Source of the DNA: Pedobacter panaciterrae
GTDB taxonomy: Bacteria > Bacteroidota > Bacteroidia > Sphingobacteriales > Sphingobacteriaceae
Direction of reading: 5' to 3'
Length of the DNA stretch: 64,000 nt
Assembly (NCBI RefSeq): GCF_013204795.1
Contig: NZ_JABMKW010000008.1
Location: 744,001 to 808,000 of the forward strand
Part shown: one piece after another, positions 26,073 to 34,127 of the stretch
Layout of the letters: the number at the start of each line of letters is the position of its first letter
How positions within the stretch are numbered: position 1 is the stretch's first letter
The notes under the pieces: model-generated
What the model saw: only the letters and a program-made list of their open reading frames with translations
Databases searched by the model: none
What the model was told of the DNA's origin: nothing
Made by a program: the position numbers and the translations under genes

Positions 26073-27005
26073 TTAGTATATGTTGAAACAAGTTTGATTG
26101 AAGGCATTTCCTATGCCGTAGAGTTCGGATTTTATTTCCGCGAGGTAGAGGTGAAGGTCTCCTTTTTTTAAACCCTTTATAGAACTGTATTTTACTTTAC
26201 TTTGGAGCCTGCCAATAAGGAAAGCAAGATTTCCTGCGGTAATGTGTCCGTCGCCTTTTAGTCTTTCAAAATATTTGAACAGCTGGTTGATGCAATAGAT
26301 AACAGACCTCGGAAATTCATTGTTCAGCACAACCTGGTCAAGTACGTTTTCTGCTTCAAAACCTTGTCTATAGGTTTTTAGATACAGCTCGTAACCGCCT
26401 ATAGAAAACAAAAGGTGTTTCCAGTAGTTGGTGTTTGTCAGTAAGTCCGGGTTGTGGTCTACCGAGCCAAATTTAATGTCCAATATATTTACCGATTGAA
26501 TACTGCGCTCCAGATATTTTCCGATGCGCATAAAGCTACTTCCTTCGTTCCTCGCCATGGTGATTTCTGTAATGCCGTAAAAAAGCATTCCTTGTTTAAT
26601 CAGAATGTCTAATACGGATATCGGGTCATCTTTTTTCAACATGGCGTTTAGCTTAGGGTCCTTTACTGTATGGTAATATTCGTTTAGGCACTGCCATACG
26701 TCTTTAGTAATGTGGTCCTGTACACTTCTTGCGTTTTCTCGTACTTGCGTGATGATGTTGAGGATGGAGTTGGGGTTCTCCTTGTCAATCACCATGTACT
26801 GCAACACCGTACGACTGTTAAATTCCATGGCCTCCAGTCTTTCGTCATTCCGATCGCAAAATAGGTGCATAACGGGACTCCATGAAAACTCTGCGATCGC
26901 ATCTTGCGAGGAAGCATAATTTATTTTAAGCATGCGTAGCATGCCATCTGTTCTTTCGATATAACGGCTTAGCCAGTATAGGCTTTCAGCAACCCTGCTT
27001 AACAT
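26073..27005 (-). CDS. Alpha-E domain protein
   Basis: A 310-residue all-helical protein opening MLSRVAESLYWLSRYIERTDGMLRML, the signature of the alpha-E family. Other landmarks are FMRIGKYLERS and the late INQLFKYFERL helix. Alpha-E proteins always travel with circularly permuted ATP-grasp and transglutaminase genes and have no known reaction; they may carry or bind the product. Here it starts 29 bp after the ATP-grasp gene and ends 5 bp before the transglutaminase ATG. Confidence 0.9.
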   Translation of the reverse strand: MLSRVAESLYWLSRYIERTDGMLRMLKINYASSQDAIAEFSWSPVMHLFCDRNDERLEAMEFNSRTVLQYMVIDKENPNSILNIITQVRENARSVQDHITKDVWQCLNEYYHTVKDPKLNAMLKKDDPISVLDILIKQGMLFYGITEITMARNEGSSFMRIGKYLERSIQSVNILDIKFGSVDHNPDLLTNTNYWKHLLFSIGGYELYLKTYRQGFEAENVLDQVVLNNEFPRSVIYCINQLFKYFERLKGDGHITAGNLAFLIGRLQSKVKYSSIKGLKKGDLHLYLAEIKSELYGIGNAFNQTCFNIY

Positions 27006-27034
27006 AGTAATTCTGTGTTTAATCTTATTGTTGT

Positions 27035-28486
27035 TTATTTAGAAAGTACCCAGGTGTCTTTACTGCCGCCTCCTTGAGAGCTGTTTACAACCAGCGAACC
27101 CTCTTTAAGTGCTACTCTTGTTAATCCTCCGGGAATAATGTCTATCCCATTGGGACCGCAAAGTGCAAACGGACGAAAATCGACCCTTCTGGGTTGTAAT
27201 TTGCCTTGCATGTAACATGGCGAGGATGATAAGCTGATGGTAGGCTGTGCAATAAATTGTCGTGGATCTTTCAGTATTTCCAGCTTGTATGCTTCAATTT
27301 CTTCTTCCGTTGAAGCGTGTCCCATTAACATGCCATAGCCACCGCTGCCATTGGTTTGTTTAACAACCATACGGGAAATATTTTCGAATACATAGGCGCG
27401 CTCACTTGCGTTTCCTAACTGGTAAGTGGGTACATTTTTAAGTAAAGGTTCTTCATTCAGGTAATATTTTATCATGTCTGGCACATAGACGTATACCGCT
27501 TTGTCGTCGGCTACACCATTTCCTACCGCATTTACAATGGTCACATTTCCTTTTCTGTAAGCATTCATTAATCCGGCAACACCAAGTAAGCTGGTTGGAT
27601 TAAAGGCTAGGGGATCAAGGTAGTCGTCATCTACTCTCCGGTAGATCACATTCACCTGCTGCAATCCGGCAGTAGTTTTCATATACACTTTGTGGTCTTC
27701 CACAATTAAATCAGGTCCCTCCACCAGCTCAATTCCCATTAAGCGGGCCAGCGTAGTATGTTCAAAATACGCTGAGTTGAAACTGCCCGGACTCAACAAA
27801 ACTATTGTCGGATCGGCAACGTCATGTGGTGCAAGTGAAAGCAGATTGTTGTAGAGGACTGTAGGATATTCAATCACGCTTCTTACTTTACATTGAGGTA
27901 AAAGATCCGGGAATAGACGTTTGGTAATTTCCCTGTTTTCCAGCATGTAGCTAACCCCAGAAGGAGTGCGGACATTGTCTTCAAGGATATAATAAGTTCC
28001 GTCGTTGTCCCTGATTAGGTCAATCCCGGCAATGTGTATATAGATGTCGTGAGGTACTTTTACATTGACCATCTCTCGTAAAAAATGAGGACAAGAGTAA
28101 ATTACATCGATGGGAACAATCCCGTCTTTAATGATAAACTGGTCGCTATATACATCTTTCAGAAAAAGGTTCAGGGCAGTAACCCGCTGCTTAATTCCTT
28201 TTTCTATAAAAGACCATTCATCAGCAGTAATAATTCTGGGAATGATATCGAAAGGGAAGATCTTTTCTATGCCTTCGCCGCTATTGTATACGGTAAAGGT
28301 GATGCCTTGGCTCATGAAAAGTGCTTTGGATAGTTCTTCTTTTTTGTTGAGCTCTTCGGTCGACTCCAGATCGAGGTAGTTCATTACAGTTTTGTACTCT
28401 TCTCTTACCGTTTCTGAGTCATTAAACATTTCATCCCAAGTGTTTTTGGGTAGATCGTATGATTTTGTGTAGCTTTTTGTTTCCAT
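27035..28486 (-). CDS. Circularly permuted ATP-grasp (type 2) ligase
   Basis: A 483-residue cytoplasmic protein. Diagnostic blocks are LEDNVRTPSGVSYMLENR (about residue 170), the glycine-rich VKQTNGSGGYGMLMG (about 385) and RRVDFRPFALCG near the C-terminus. These belong to the circularly permuted ATP-grasp group, expected to form a peptide or amide bond using ATP. It is the first gene of the minus-strand operon with alpha-E and transglutaminase partners. A divergent second transglutaminase starts 196 bp away across an AT-rich region, so the four genes probably share control. Confidence 0.92.
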   Translation of the reverse strand: METKSYTKSYDLPKNTWDEMFNDSETVREEYKTVMNYLDLESTEELNKKEELSKALFMSQGITFTVYNSGEGIEKIFPFDIIPRIITADEWSFIEKGIKQRVTALNLFLKDVYSDQFIIKDGIVPIDVIYSCPHFLREMVNVKVPHDIYIHIAGIDLIRDNDGTYYILEDNVRTPSGVSYMLENREITKRLFPDLLPQCKVRSVIEYPTVLYNNLLSLAPHDVADPTIVLLSPGSFNSAYFEHTTLARLMGIELVEGPDLIVEDHKVYMKTTAGLQQVNVIYRRVDDDYLDPLAFNPTSLLGVAGLMNAYRKGNVTIVNAVGNGVADDKAVYVYVPDMIKYYLNEEPLLKNVPTYQLGNASERAYVFENISRMVVKQTNGSGGYGMLMGHASTEEEIEAYKLEILKDPRQFIAQPTISLSSSPCYMQGKLQPRRVDFRPFALCGPNGIDIIPGGLTRVALKEGSLVVNSSQGGGSKDTWVLSK

Positions 28487-28682
28487 ATTCGATCATTTTA
28501 TGTTAAAATCTTCTGAAATATAGTTATATCTTTATTTAAATTGATTATTAAATCAAATAAAATGTTATTTTACTTTATTTAATCATTTTTTTGGTGTTAA
28601 AATTTATTTTTTAGTCTTTTTTTGTTTTGTATCTATTTTAAATTGATTTATTGTTGTTTTTTATTTGATATTTTAAATATTT
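28487..28682. promoter_or_regulatory. AT-rich divergent promoter region with inverted repeat
   Basis: This 196-bp region separates the ATP-grasp operon from the divergent transglutaminase and is extremely AT-rich. It holds an inverted repeat TTGATT-ATTA-AATCAA at 28541-28556 that could be an operator. No clear consensus promoter stands out from the AT background. Confidence 0.4.
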
Positions 28683-29525
28683 ATGAAGTTTGAAGTTTCT
28701 GCTAGGATAGTTTATGAGGTAATTTCGTCTTCAACATTGATCTTGAATGTGCAGCCGGTTAAATCTGCGGGACAGTTTCTTGTAGAAGAGCATATGGAGC
28801 TGAATCAGCAACTGAAAATGAGAGAGTTGTTTTCAATTTCCGGTGAAAAGAGGTTCAAAATCATAGAAATTCCTGATGCGGGAAACTTAATTATTCATTA
28901 TCGGGCATTAGTAGAAACAGAAGTCCGTGCGGTTGAGGCAGAACATTTGGATGATATACCCATTGGCAACATGCCGGTTAGCGCTTTGTCGTATTTAAAT
29001 CCCAGCAGGTACTGTCAATCCGACAAGTTATATAAGTTCGCATTTCACAAATTTGGGCACATCGATCATGCTTTTTATAAGGTTATGGCTATACGTGATT
29101 GGATTTATGCCAACGTAGAATACAGTGGAGGCTATACAAATGCCCAAACATCTTCATATGATACGATTACGGAGCAAATAGGGGTATGTCGTGATTTTGC
29201 GCATTTAGGCATTGCTTTGTGCAGGGCGTTAACCATCCCGGCAAGATATTACACTGGTTATGCATATCAATTGCAGCCTGCAGATTTCCATGCCTGTTTT
29301 GAGGCTTATATTGGTGGTTACTGGATTATTGTAGATGCAACCAAACTTGTTCCGTTAAATGGACTAGTTAAGATTGCTACTGGAGTTGATGCCACTGACA
29401 CCGCATTTGCTAGTATATTCGGGAATTTGCAGTTTGTAAGTTTAGATGTTACCGCAAATTTAATTGATAGTGAGTTTCGTTATATAGATCAGTATACTGC
29501 AGAACAGGGGTATACTTATATTTAA
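28683..29525 (+). CDS. Second transglutaminase-like protein of the ATP-grasp module
   Basis: A 280-residue protein with a beta-rich N-terminal domain (about 1-110) and a transglutaminase core. Triad residues are visible: C169 in IGVCRDFAH, H203 in FHACFEAY and D218 in IIVDATK. It differs strongly from the transglutaminase at 25093 (the N-domain lacks the KHITKYTYE opening), so it is not a recent duplicate. Its divergent position next to the ATP-grasp operon is often seen for this module. It may process or cross-link the same product. Confidence 0.88.
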   Translation: MKFEVSARIVYEVISSSTLILNVQPVKSAGQFLVEEHMELNQQLKMRELFSISGEKRFKIIEIPDAGNLIIHYRALVETEVRAVEAEHLDDIPIGNMPVSALSYLNPSRYCQSDKLYKFAFHKFGHIDHAFYKVMAIRDWIYANVEYSGGYTNAQTSSYDTITEQIGVCRDFAHLGIALCRALTIPARYYTGYAYQLQPADFHACFEAYIGGYWIIVDATKLVPLNGLVKIATGVDATDTAFASIFGNLQFVSLDVTANLIDSEFRYIDQYTAEQGYTYI

Positions 29526-29600
29526 TATGGCTTTGATGAGATCCTATTTCAATATGTTAAGAATTGCGTAATTTAGAAGATATTGACTAATCCCTTCAAG

Positions 29601-30656
29601 ATGAAAGTAATTTTATGCTTAATTGTAATTAGCATGACTTTAAACGTGCACTCTCAATCTTACCATTCAGATGAATTGGAAGTAGTAGCTGAGTTTGGTC
29701 AGTCACAGCCCATCGGTGTTAGCGTTTCTTCTACCAACAGACTCTTCGTTTCATTTCCCAAAAGAGAACCCTACCGGTATGGATTAATTGAGATTGTAAA
29801 TGGAAAGTATGTTGCTTATCCCGATGAGCGCTGGAATCGGAAAGAGGGAAAGGCAACAGAAACCTTTTTAAATGTTCAGGACATTTACATCGATACGAAA
29901 GACCAACTGTGGGTATTGGACCCTAAACCTGATCAGCATAAATTTAAATTGGTACAGATAGACCTTAAAAGTAATCAGGTGAAAAGAGTTTATCAGTTTG
30001 ACGACCTGGCAAAAGATAAATCAGCATTAAATGATGTTAGAGTCGATACAGATAAACAATTAGCTTACCTTTCAGATCCCGGTCAGGCGGCGATTGTGGT
30101 ATTAGATCTTAAAAGCGGTAAAACAAGGCTGGCACTTCAAAATAAGCCTCAAACATTAGCCGTTCCCGGATTTAGTTTGTCTTACGGGGGAAAGACAATG
30201 GCAGACAAAAATGGAAATATCTTTAAATCCAATGTAAATGGGATTGCAATAACTAAGGACAATAAGTTCTTTTATTTCAGACCAATCAACACCATGCATC
30301 TTTATCGTGTGGAAACAAAATATCTTGCAGATGCAAAATTAACAGCTGATGAATTGTCTGAATATGTTCAGGATTTAGGCGAAACAGGAGTTTGCCACGG
30401 TATGGAAGCAGATAAAACCGGCAATATCTATCTCACTTCTTCTACAGATTATAGTATAAAATATTTTAACCCAAAGGGTGAATTGATAACACTGGTACAG
30501 GATAGCCGGTTAATATGGCCTGATTCTTTAGGAATTGGCAGCGACGGATATTTGTATTTCTCTTGTGCTCAGATGAACCGTTTACCACAATGGAATGATG
30601 GTATGAATAAAACCAGCTATCCTTATCGCATTTATCGGGTGAAACTTCCAAAATAG
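29601..30656 (+). CDS. Major royal jelly/yellow-related secreted propeller protein
   Basis: The frame extends to a TTG at 29583, but ATG 29601 gives a clean signal peptide ending in NVHSQ (351 residues). The body has MRJP-family landmarks: LEVVAEFGQSQPIGVSV near the start, VQDIYIDTKDQLWVLDPKP, a central PGFSLSYGG, GVCHGMEADKTGNIYLTSSTD and the closing YPYRIYRVKLP. The family forms six-bladed propellers; insect members bind amines. In bacteria the role is unknown, perhaps a periplasmic lactonase-like or binding protein. It stands alone with 125 bp before the next gene. Confidence 0.85.
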   Translation: MKVILCLIVISMTLNVHSQSYHSDELEVVAEFGQSQPIGVSVSSTNRLFVSFPKREPYRYGLIEIVNGKYVAYPDERWNRKEGKATETFLNVQDIYIDTKDQLWVLDPKPDQHKFKLVQIDLKSNQVKRVYQFDDLAKDKSALNDVRVDTDKQLAYLSDPGQAAIVVLDLKSGKTRLALQNKPQTLAVPGFSLSYGGKTMADKNGNIFKSNVNGIAITKDNKFFYFRPINTMHLYRVETKYLADAKLTADELSEYVQDLGETGVCHGMEADKTGNIYLTSSTDYSIKYFNPKGELITLVQDSRLIWPDSLGIGSDGYLYFSCAQMNRLPQWNDGMNKTSYPYRIYRVKLPK

Positions 30657-30736
30657 CCTTGGCTCTTGTAAGCAATAAATTACAAACAATCCTATCCTGT
30701 TTTAGTCTGATGACTTTTCAACAAAATATAATATCA

Positions 30737-30744
30737 TATGTTTG
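30737..30744 (+). promoter_or_regulatory. Candidate Bacteroidota -7 promoter box
   Basis: TATGTTTG matches TAnnTTTG and lies 37 bp before the ATG of the phosphoesterase at 30782. A -33 TTG is not clear at the expected distance. It would drive the phosphoesterase and probably the cytochrome c peroxidase gene 30 bp downstream of it. Confidence 0.5.
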
Positions 30745-30781
30745 TAACATAACTTTTAATCGAATCTAAAAAGAAAACGGA

Positions 30782-32128
30782 ATGTATTTACAACGATTTT
30801 TTTATCTGTTTCTTATCATTTTGATGATCAGTAGTTGCGGGATCAGCAGAAAAGCGAAACATCAGGAAACCTCATTTGACAATGGCATCAAGCAGATTAA
30901 GCACGTGGTGGTTATTTATATGGAAAACCATAGTTTCGATAATCTTTACGGTGAATTCAAAGGTGCAAATGGTATTGAAAATGCCAAAAGAGGAAATTTT
31001 GTACAGGTTGACAAAGATGGAAAACCTTATAAGTACCTTCCTGAGATTCCGAGAAACAACTCTTTCCCAACCAATCTGCCAAATCAGTTATTTAATATAG
31101 ACCAATACGTTCCGTCTGACAAGACAACGCCTGATGTTACTCACCGTTTTTTTCACAATCAGTTGCAAATTAACGGAGGAAAGATGGATAAGTTCGCGGT
31201 ATATAATGACTCCAAAGGACTGGCGATGGGTTATTATAACACGGAAAAATTACCCCTTTATCCGATAGCTCAAAAATACACACTGTGTGATAATTTTTTT
31301 CAGAGTGTTTATGGCGGCTCTTATTTTAACCACGTTTATATGATTTCTGCGGCTGTGCCGGTTTGGCCGGATGCCCCTAAATCAATGATCGCAAAAGTTG
31401 ATGCTGATGGTAAAATGATAGAGGATGGGATAGTTACTCCGGATGGATATGTTGTGAATCATGTCCTTTCACGAAACAAGCCTTACCCGCCCAAATCAGA
31501 TACTTCCAAATTACTGCCATCTCAGACGATGCCGACTATTGGTGATAAACTGAGCGAAAAAAATATATCATGGGCATGGTATTCTGAGGGATGGGACGAT
31601 GCAGTAGCAGGAAAGAAGAATAATTTTGCCTATAATCATGAACCATTCCTATATTTTGCCCAATATGAAGAGGGTACAGAAGGCCGAAAACATATGAAAG
31701 ACCAAAATGATTTCATTGAGGCAGCGAAAGAAGGTGCCCTTCCAAGTGTTTCCTTTGTGAAACCAGGCGGGGGAAATGATGAACATCCGGGAGGTTCTGC
31801 GGTATATTCTTCAGAACAACTGGCAGTTAACCTGATTAATGCGGTATTGGAGGGACCAAATGCAAAGGATGCATTGGTTATTCTGACCTATGATGAGTTT
31901 GGTGGTTTTTTTGATCATGTAACCCCACCGGTTATCGATCGATGGGGCCCTGGTAGCCGTATTCCTGCAATTATTATAGGGCCATTTGCCAAAAAGGGCG
32001 TTGTAGATCACACGCAGTATGAAACAGTAAGCATTCTTTCTTTTATAGAGCATAGATGGGGAATAGAGCCATTGGCCGAAAGGGATAAAAATGCGAACCC
32101 GTTCAGGAATGCGCTGGTGTTTAAATAA
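30782..32128 (+). CDS. Phosphoesterase-family lipoprotein (phospholipase C/acid phosphatase type)
   Basis: A 448-residue protein with a lipoprotein signal (MISSCGIS, Cys near residue 19). The catalytic-domain opening IKHVVVIYMENHSFDNLYG is the metal-binding and nucleophile block of the phosphoesterase family that includes non-haemolytic phospholipase C and AcpA acid phosphatases. Further family motifs are QSVYGGSYFNHVY, SFVKPGGGNDEHPG, ILTYDEFGGFFDHVTPP and the late SILSFIEHRWGI. It should cleave phosphate esters at the outer membrane or periplasm. The cytochrome c peroxidase gene starts 30 bp downstream, suggesting one transcript. Confidence 0.88.
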   Translation: MYLQRFFYLFLIILMISSCGISRKAKHQETSFDNGIKQIKHVVVIYMENHSFDNLYGEFKGANGIENAKRGNFVQVDKDGKPYKYLPEIPRNNSFPTNLPNQLFNIDQYVPSDKTTPDVTHRFFHNQLQINGGKMDKFAVYNDSKGLAMGYYNTEKLPLYPIAQKYTLCDNFFQSVYGGSYFNHVYMISAAVPVWPDAPKSMIAKVDADGKMIEDGIVTPDGYVVNHVLSRNKPYPPKSDTSKLLPSQTMPTIGDKLSEKNISWAWYSEGWDDAVAGKKNNFAYNHEPFLYFAQYEEGTEGRKHMKDQNDFIEAAKEGALPSVSFVKPGGGNDEHPGGSAVYSSEQLAVNLINAVLEGPNAKDALVILTYDEFGGFFDHVTPPVIDRWGPGSRIPAIIIGPFAKKGVVDHTQYETVSILSFIEHRWGIEPLAERDKNANPFRNALVFK

Positions 32129-32141
32129 GTTACTGTTAATC

Positions 32142-32151
32142 AGGAGGAGGG
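32142..32151 (+). promoter_or_regulatory. Strong Shine-Dalgarno site
   Basis: AGGAGGAGGG lies 7 bp before the ATG at 32159. Most genes in this window, like most Bacteroidota genes, have only A-rich leaders, so this near-perfect anti-SD match stands out and fixes the start of the cytochrome c peroxidase gene. Confidence 0.75.
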
Positions 32152-32158
32152 ATATGTT

Positions 32159-34000
32159 ATGTATAAGAAGATTGGAATAGTAGCAATTCTGTTTACAGGG
32201 CTATTTATTGTAAGCTTTACCTCCGTTAATTCGAATAAAACAGAACAAATACCAGCCAGTCTGCGTGAACGAAAAATCCAAAAAGAAGTTTTAAGTCAGA
32301 TTATATCCTTCCAGGAGTATGTAAAAGATACCTTGTTTTTTGAGGTCAGTAAAGAAAAGGTTGACGGACGCAGCGTTCAGCAAGCCTTTTTAAAATCAAG
32401 GCTGCTATTCAAAAAATTTGAATGGGCGGCAGAGTATTTTACTGCCGACTTAACTAAGAGGTTAAATGGCCCTCCAGTACAAGAGATCGAAAATGCGGAT
32501 TTACTAGAGCCTTCTTTAGCCCGTGCTATTGATCCAATGGGGCTCCAGGTGATAGAGCAATTTATCTATCCGAAGTATGATACAGCCGGAAAAAAAGAGT
32601 TGATCAGCGAAGTCAAACATTTAATCACAAGTACGGACTATCTGATTTCTTATTTCGCTGATCATCAGTTTGCGGATTGGCGAATATTAGATGCTGCCAA
32701 GTTAGAGGTATTCAGGATAATCACTTTGGGAATTACCGGATTTGACAATTTCCTTTCTTTGAACAGTATGAAAGAATCGTCCGAATCCTTAAAAAGCCTA
32801 CGGGGTATCCTTTCTCTCTATACCAGTAAAAAGGAAAAAACGACTTTACTGCAGGATCTGAGTGCCTCAATTGAATATCTTAATCATAACCCTGATTTTG
32901 ATTCCTTCGACAGAGCAACATTTATTACAAGTTTCGGGAATGAGATCAGCTCCGGGATAGCACAGTTGGAGCAGAATTTATCGGGCGATAAAATTAAATA
33001 TAACCGAATGCTTAGGCAGGAGGTGAGTACATTATTTGATTCGGATGCATTTAATGTAGAGGCATTTTCACCAGGCCCTGAATACGGTATAACCGATGCT
33101 AAAGTGGGGTTAGGGGAAAAACTTTTTTATGATCCATTGTTATCCGGTACCGGCACAAGAAGCTGTGCCTCATGCCATAATCCCGATTTAGCATTTACAG
33201 ACGGATTGGCTAAGCATACAGATGTTCATGTTCCTTCAAAACTGCTGACAAGGAATGTACCCACATTACTCAACGCGGCTTTACAATCAAATTATTTCTA
33301 TGATATGAGGGCGTTAACGTTGGAGGATCAGGTGCGTGATGTAGTCAGTAGTAAACAGGAGATGGATGGCTCAATGGATGTGATCATAAAATATGTTTCT
33401 GCAGATAAATCATATCAGTCGTTATTCGCAACGGCTTTTTCTGAAAAGACCGGAAAAGGAATCAGTTCAGACCAAGTGACAAATGCCCTTGCTTGCTATA
33501 TTCGCAGCTTAACAAAACTCAATAGCCGGTTTGATGAATATATGCGTGGTAACAGAGGCGCCTTGTCAAACCAGGAATTGAAAGGCTTTAATTTATTTAT
33601 GGGAAAAGCAAAATGTGCCACCTGTCATTTCGCTCCTTTATTTAATGGGGCTACTCCCCCAAAATACGTGGAGAGCGAAACGGAAGTGCTGGGCGTTCCT
33701 GTGTCTGCGGCGGATTCGACGCTGGACTCGGATCTGGGTTATTATAGCGTGATTGGTGTTGATTCTTATAAAAATGCTTTTAAAGTTCCCACTATTCGGA
33801 ATATCAATAAAACTGCGCCTTATATGCACAATGGAGCGTATAAGACTTTAGATGAGGTAATGGAATTTTATAACAATGGGGGAGGTGCAGGCTTAGGAAT
33901 GCATCTTTCTAATCAAACGCTTTCCGAAGAAAGCCTGCATCTCACTGAAAAAGAAAAAGAGGATATCATTGTTTTTATGAAGAGTCTGGAAAGTAAGTAA
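32159..34000 (+). CDS. Di-haem cytochrome c peroxidase (MauG/CCP family) with long N-terminal domain
   Basis: A 613-residue exported protein: signal to about residue 25, an extra helical N-terminal domain of about 270 residues, then a MauG/CcpA core. Two haem c sites are present, C336-x-x-C339-H340 (CASCH) and C486-x-x-C489-H490 (CATCH). Core blocks such as LGEKLFYDPLLSGTGTRSCASC, TRNVPTLLNAALQ and FKVPTIRNINKTAPYMHNG agree. It would reduce peroxide in the periplasm or oxidise another substrate. The N-terminal domain resembles the imelysin-like helical domain sometimes joined to this family, but I cannot confirm that. It follows the phosphoesterase lipoprotein by 30 bp. Confidence 0.9.
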   Translation: MYKKIGIVAILFTGLFIVSFTSVNSNKTEQIPASLRERKIQKEVLSQIISFQEYVKDTLFFEVSKEKVDGRSVQQAFLKSRLLFKKFEWAAEYFTADLTKRLNGPPVQEIENADLLEPSLARAIDPMGLQVIEQFIYPKYDTAGKKELISEVKHLITSTDYLISYFADHQFADWRILDAAKLEVFRIITLGITGFDNFLSLNSMKESSESLKSLRGILSLYTSKKEKTTLLQDLSASIEYLNHNPDFDSFDRATFITSFGNEISSGIAQLEQNLSGDKIKYNRMLRQEVSTLFDSDAFNVEAFSPGPEYGITDAKVGLGEKLFYDPLLSGTGTRSCASCHNPDLAFTDGLAKHTDVHVPSKLLTRNVPTLLNAALQSNYFYDMRALTLEDQVRDVVSSKQEMDGSMDVIIKYVSADKSYQSLFATAFSEKTGKGISSDQVTNALACYIRSLTKLNSRFDEYMRGNRGALSNQELKGFNLFMGKAKCATCHFAPLFNGATPPKYVESETEVLGVPVSAADSTLDSDLGYYSVIGVDSYKNAFKVPTIRNINKTAPYMHNGAYKTLDEVMEFYNNGGGAGLGMHLSNQTLSEESLHLTEKEKEDIIVFMKSLESK

Positions 34001-34040
34001 GATCGCTGTCGGCTCGCTATTTTTAATAGAAAATGTTCAT

Positions 34041-34112
34041 GCAAAAAAAACATTACTAATAGTCAAATTATCGGTGGTATTAAGCCAGCTATAGTTTAAT
34101 CTTTACGCTAAA
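34041..34112 (+). promoter_or_regulatory. 35-bp operator-like element plus CTTTAC block, copy 1
   Basis: At 34041-34075 the blocks GCAAAAAAAACATTA, TCAAATTA and CGGT occur in the same order and spacing as at 41490-41524 (29 of 35 positions identical by eye). Exactly 60 bp from the element start, both copies continue with CTTTAC (here CTTTACGCTAAA at 34101). The element is 52 bp before the first gene of the sugar-catabolic operon. It probably binds the AraC regulator at 40530-41396 and the second block may be part of the promoter; both are inference. Confidence 0.65.
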
Positions 34113-34127
34113 CTAGTATAATAGACT

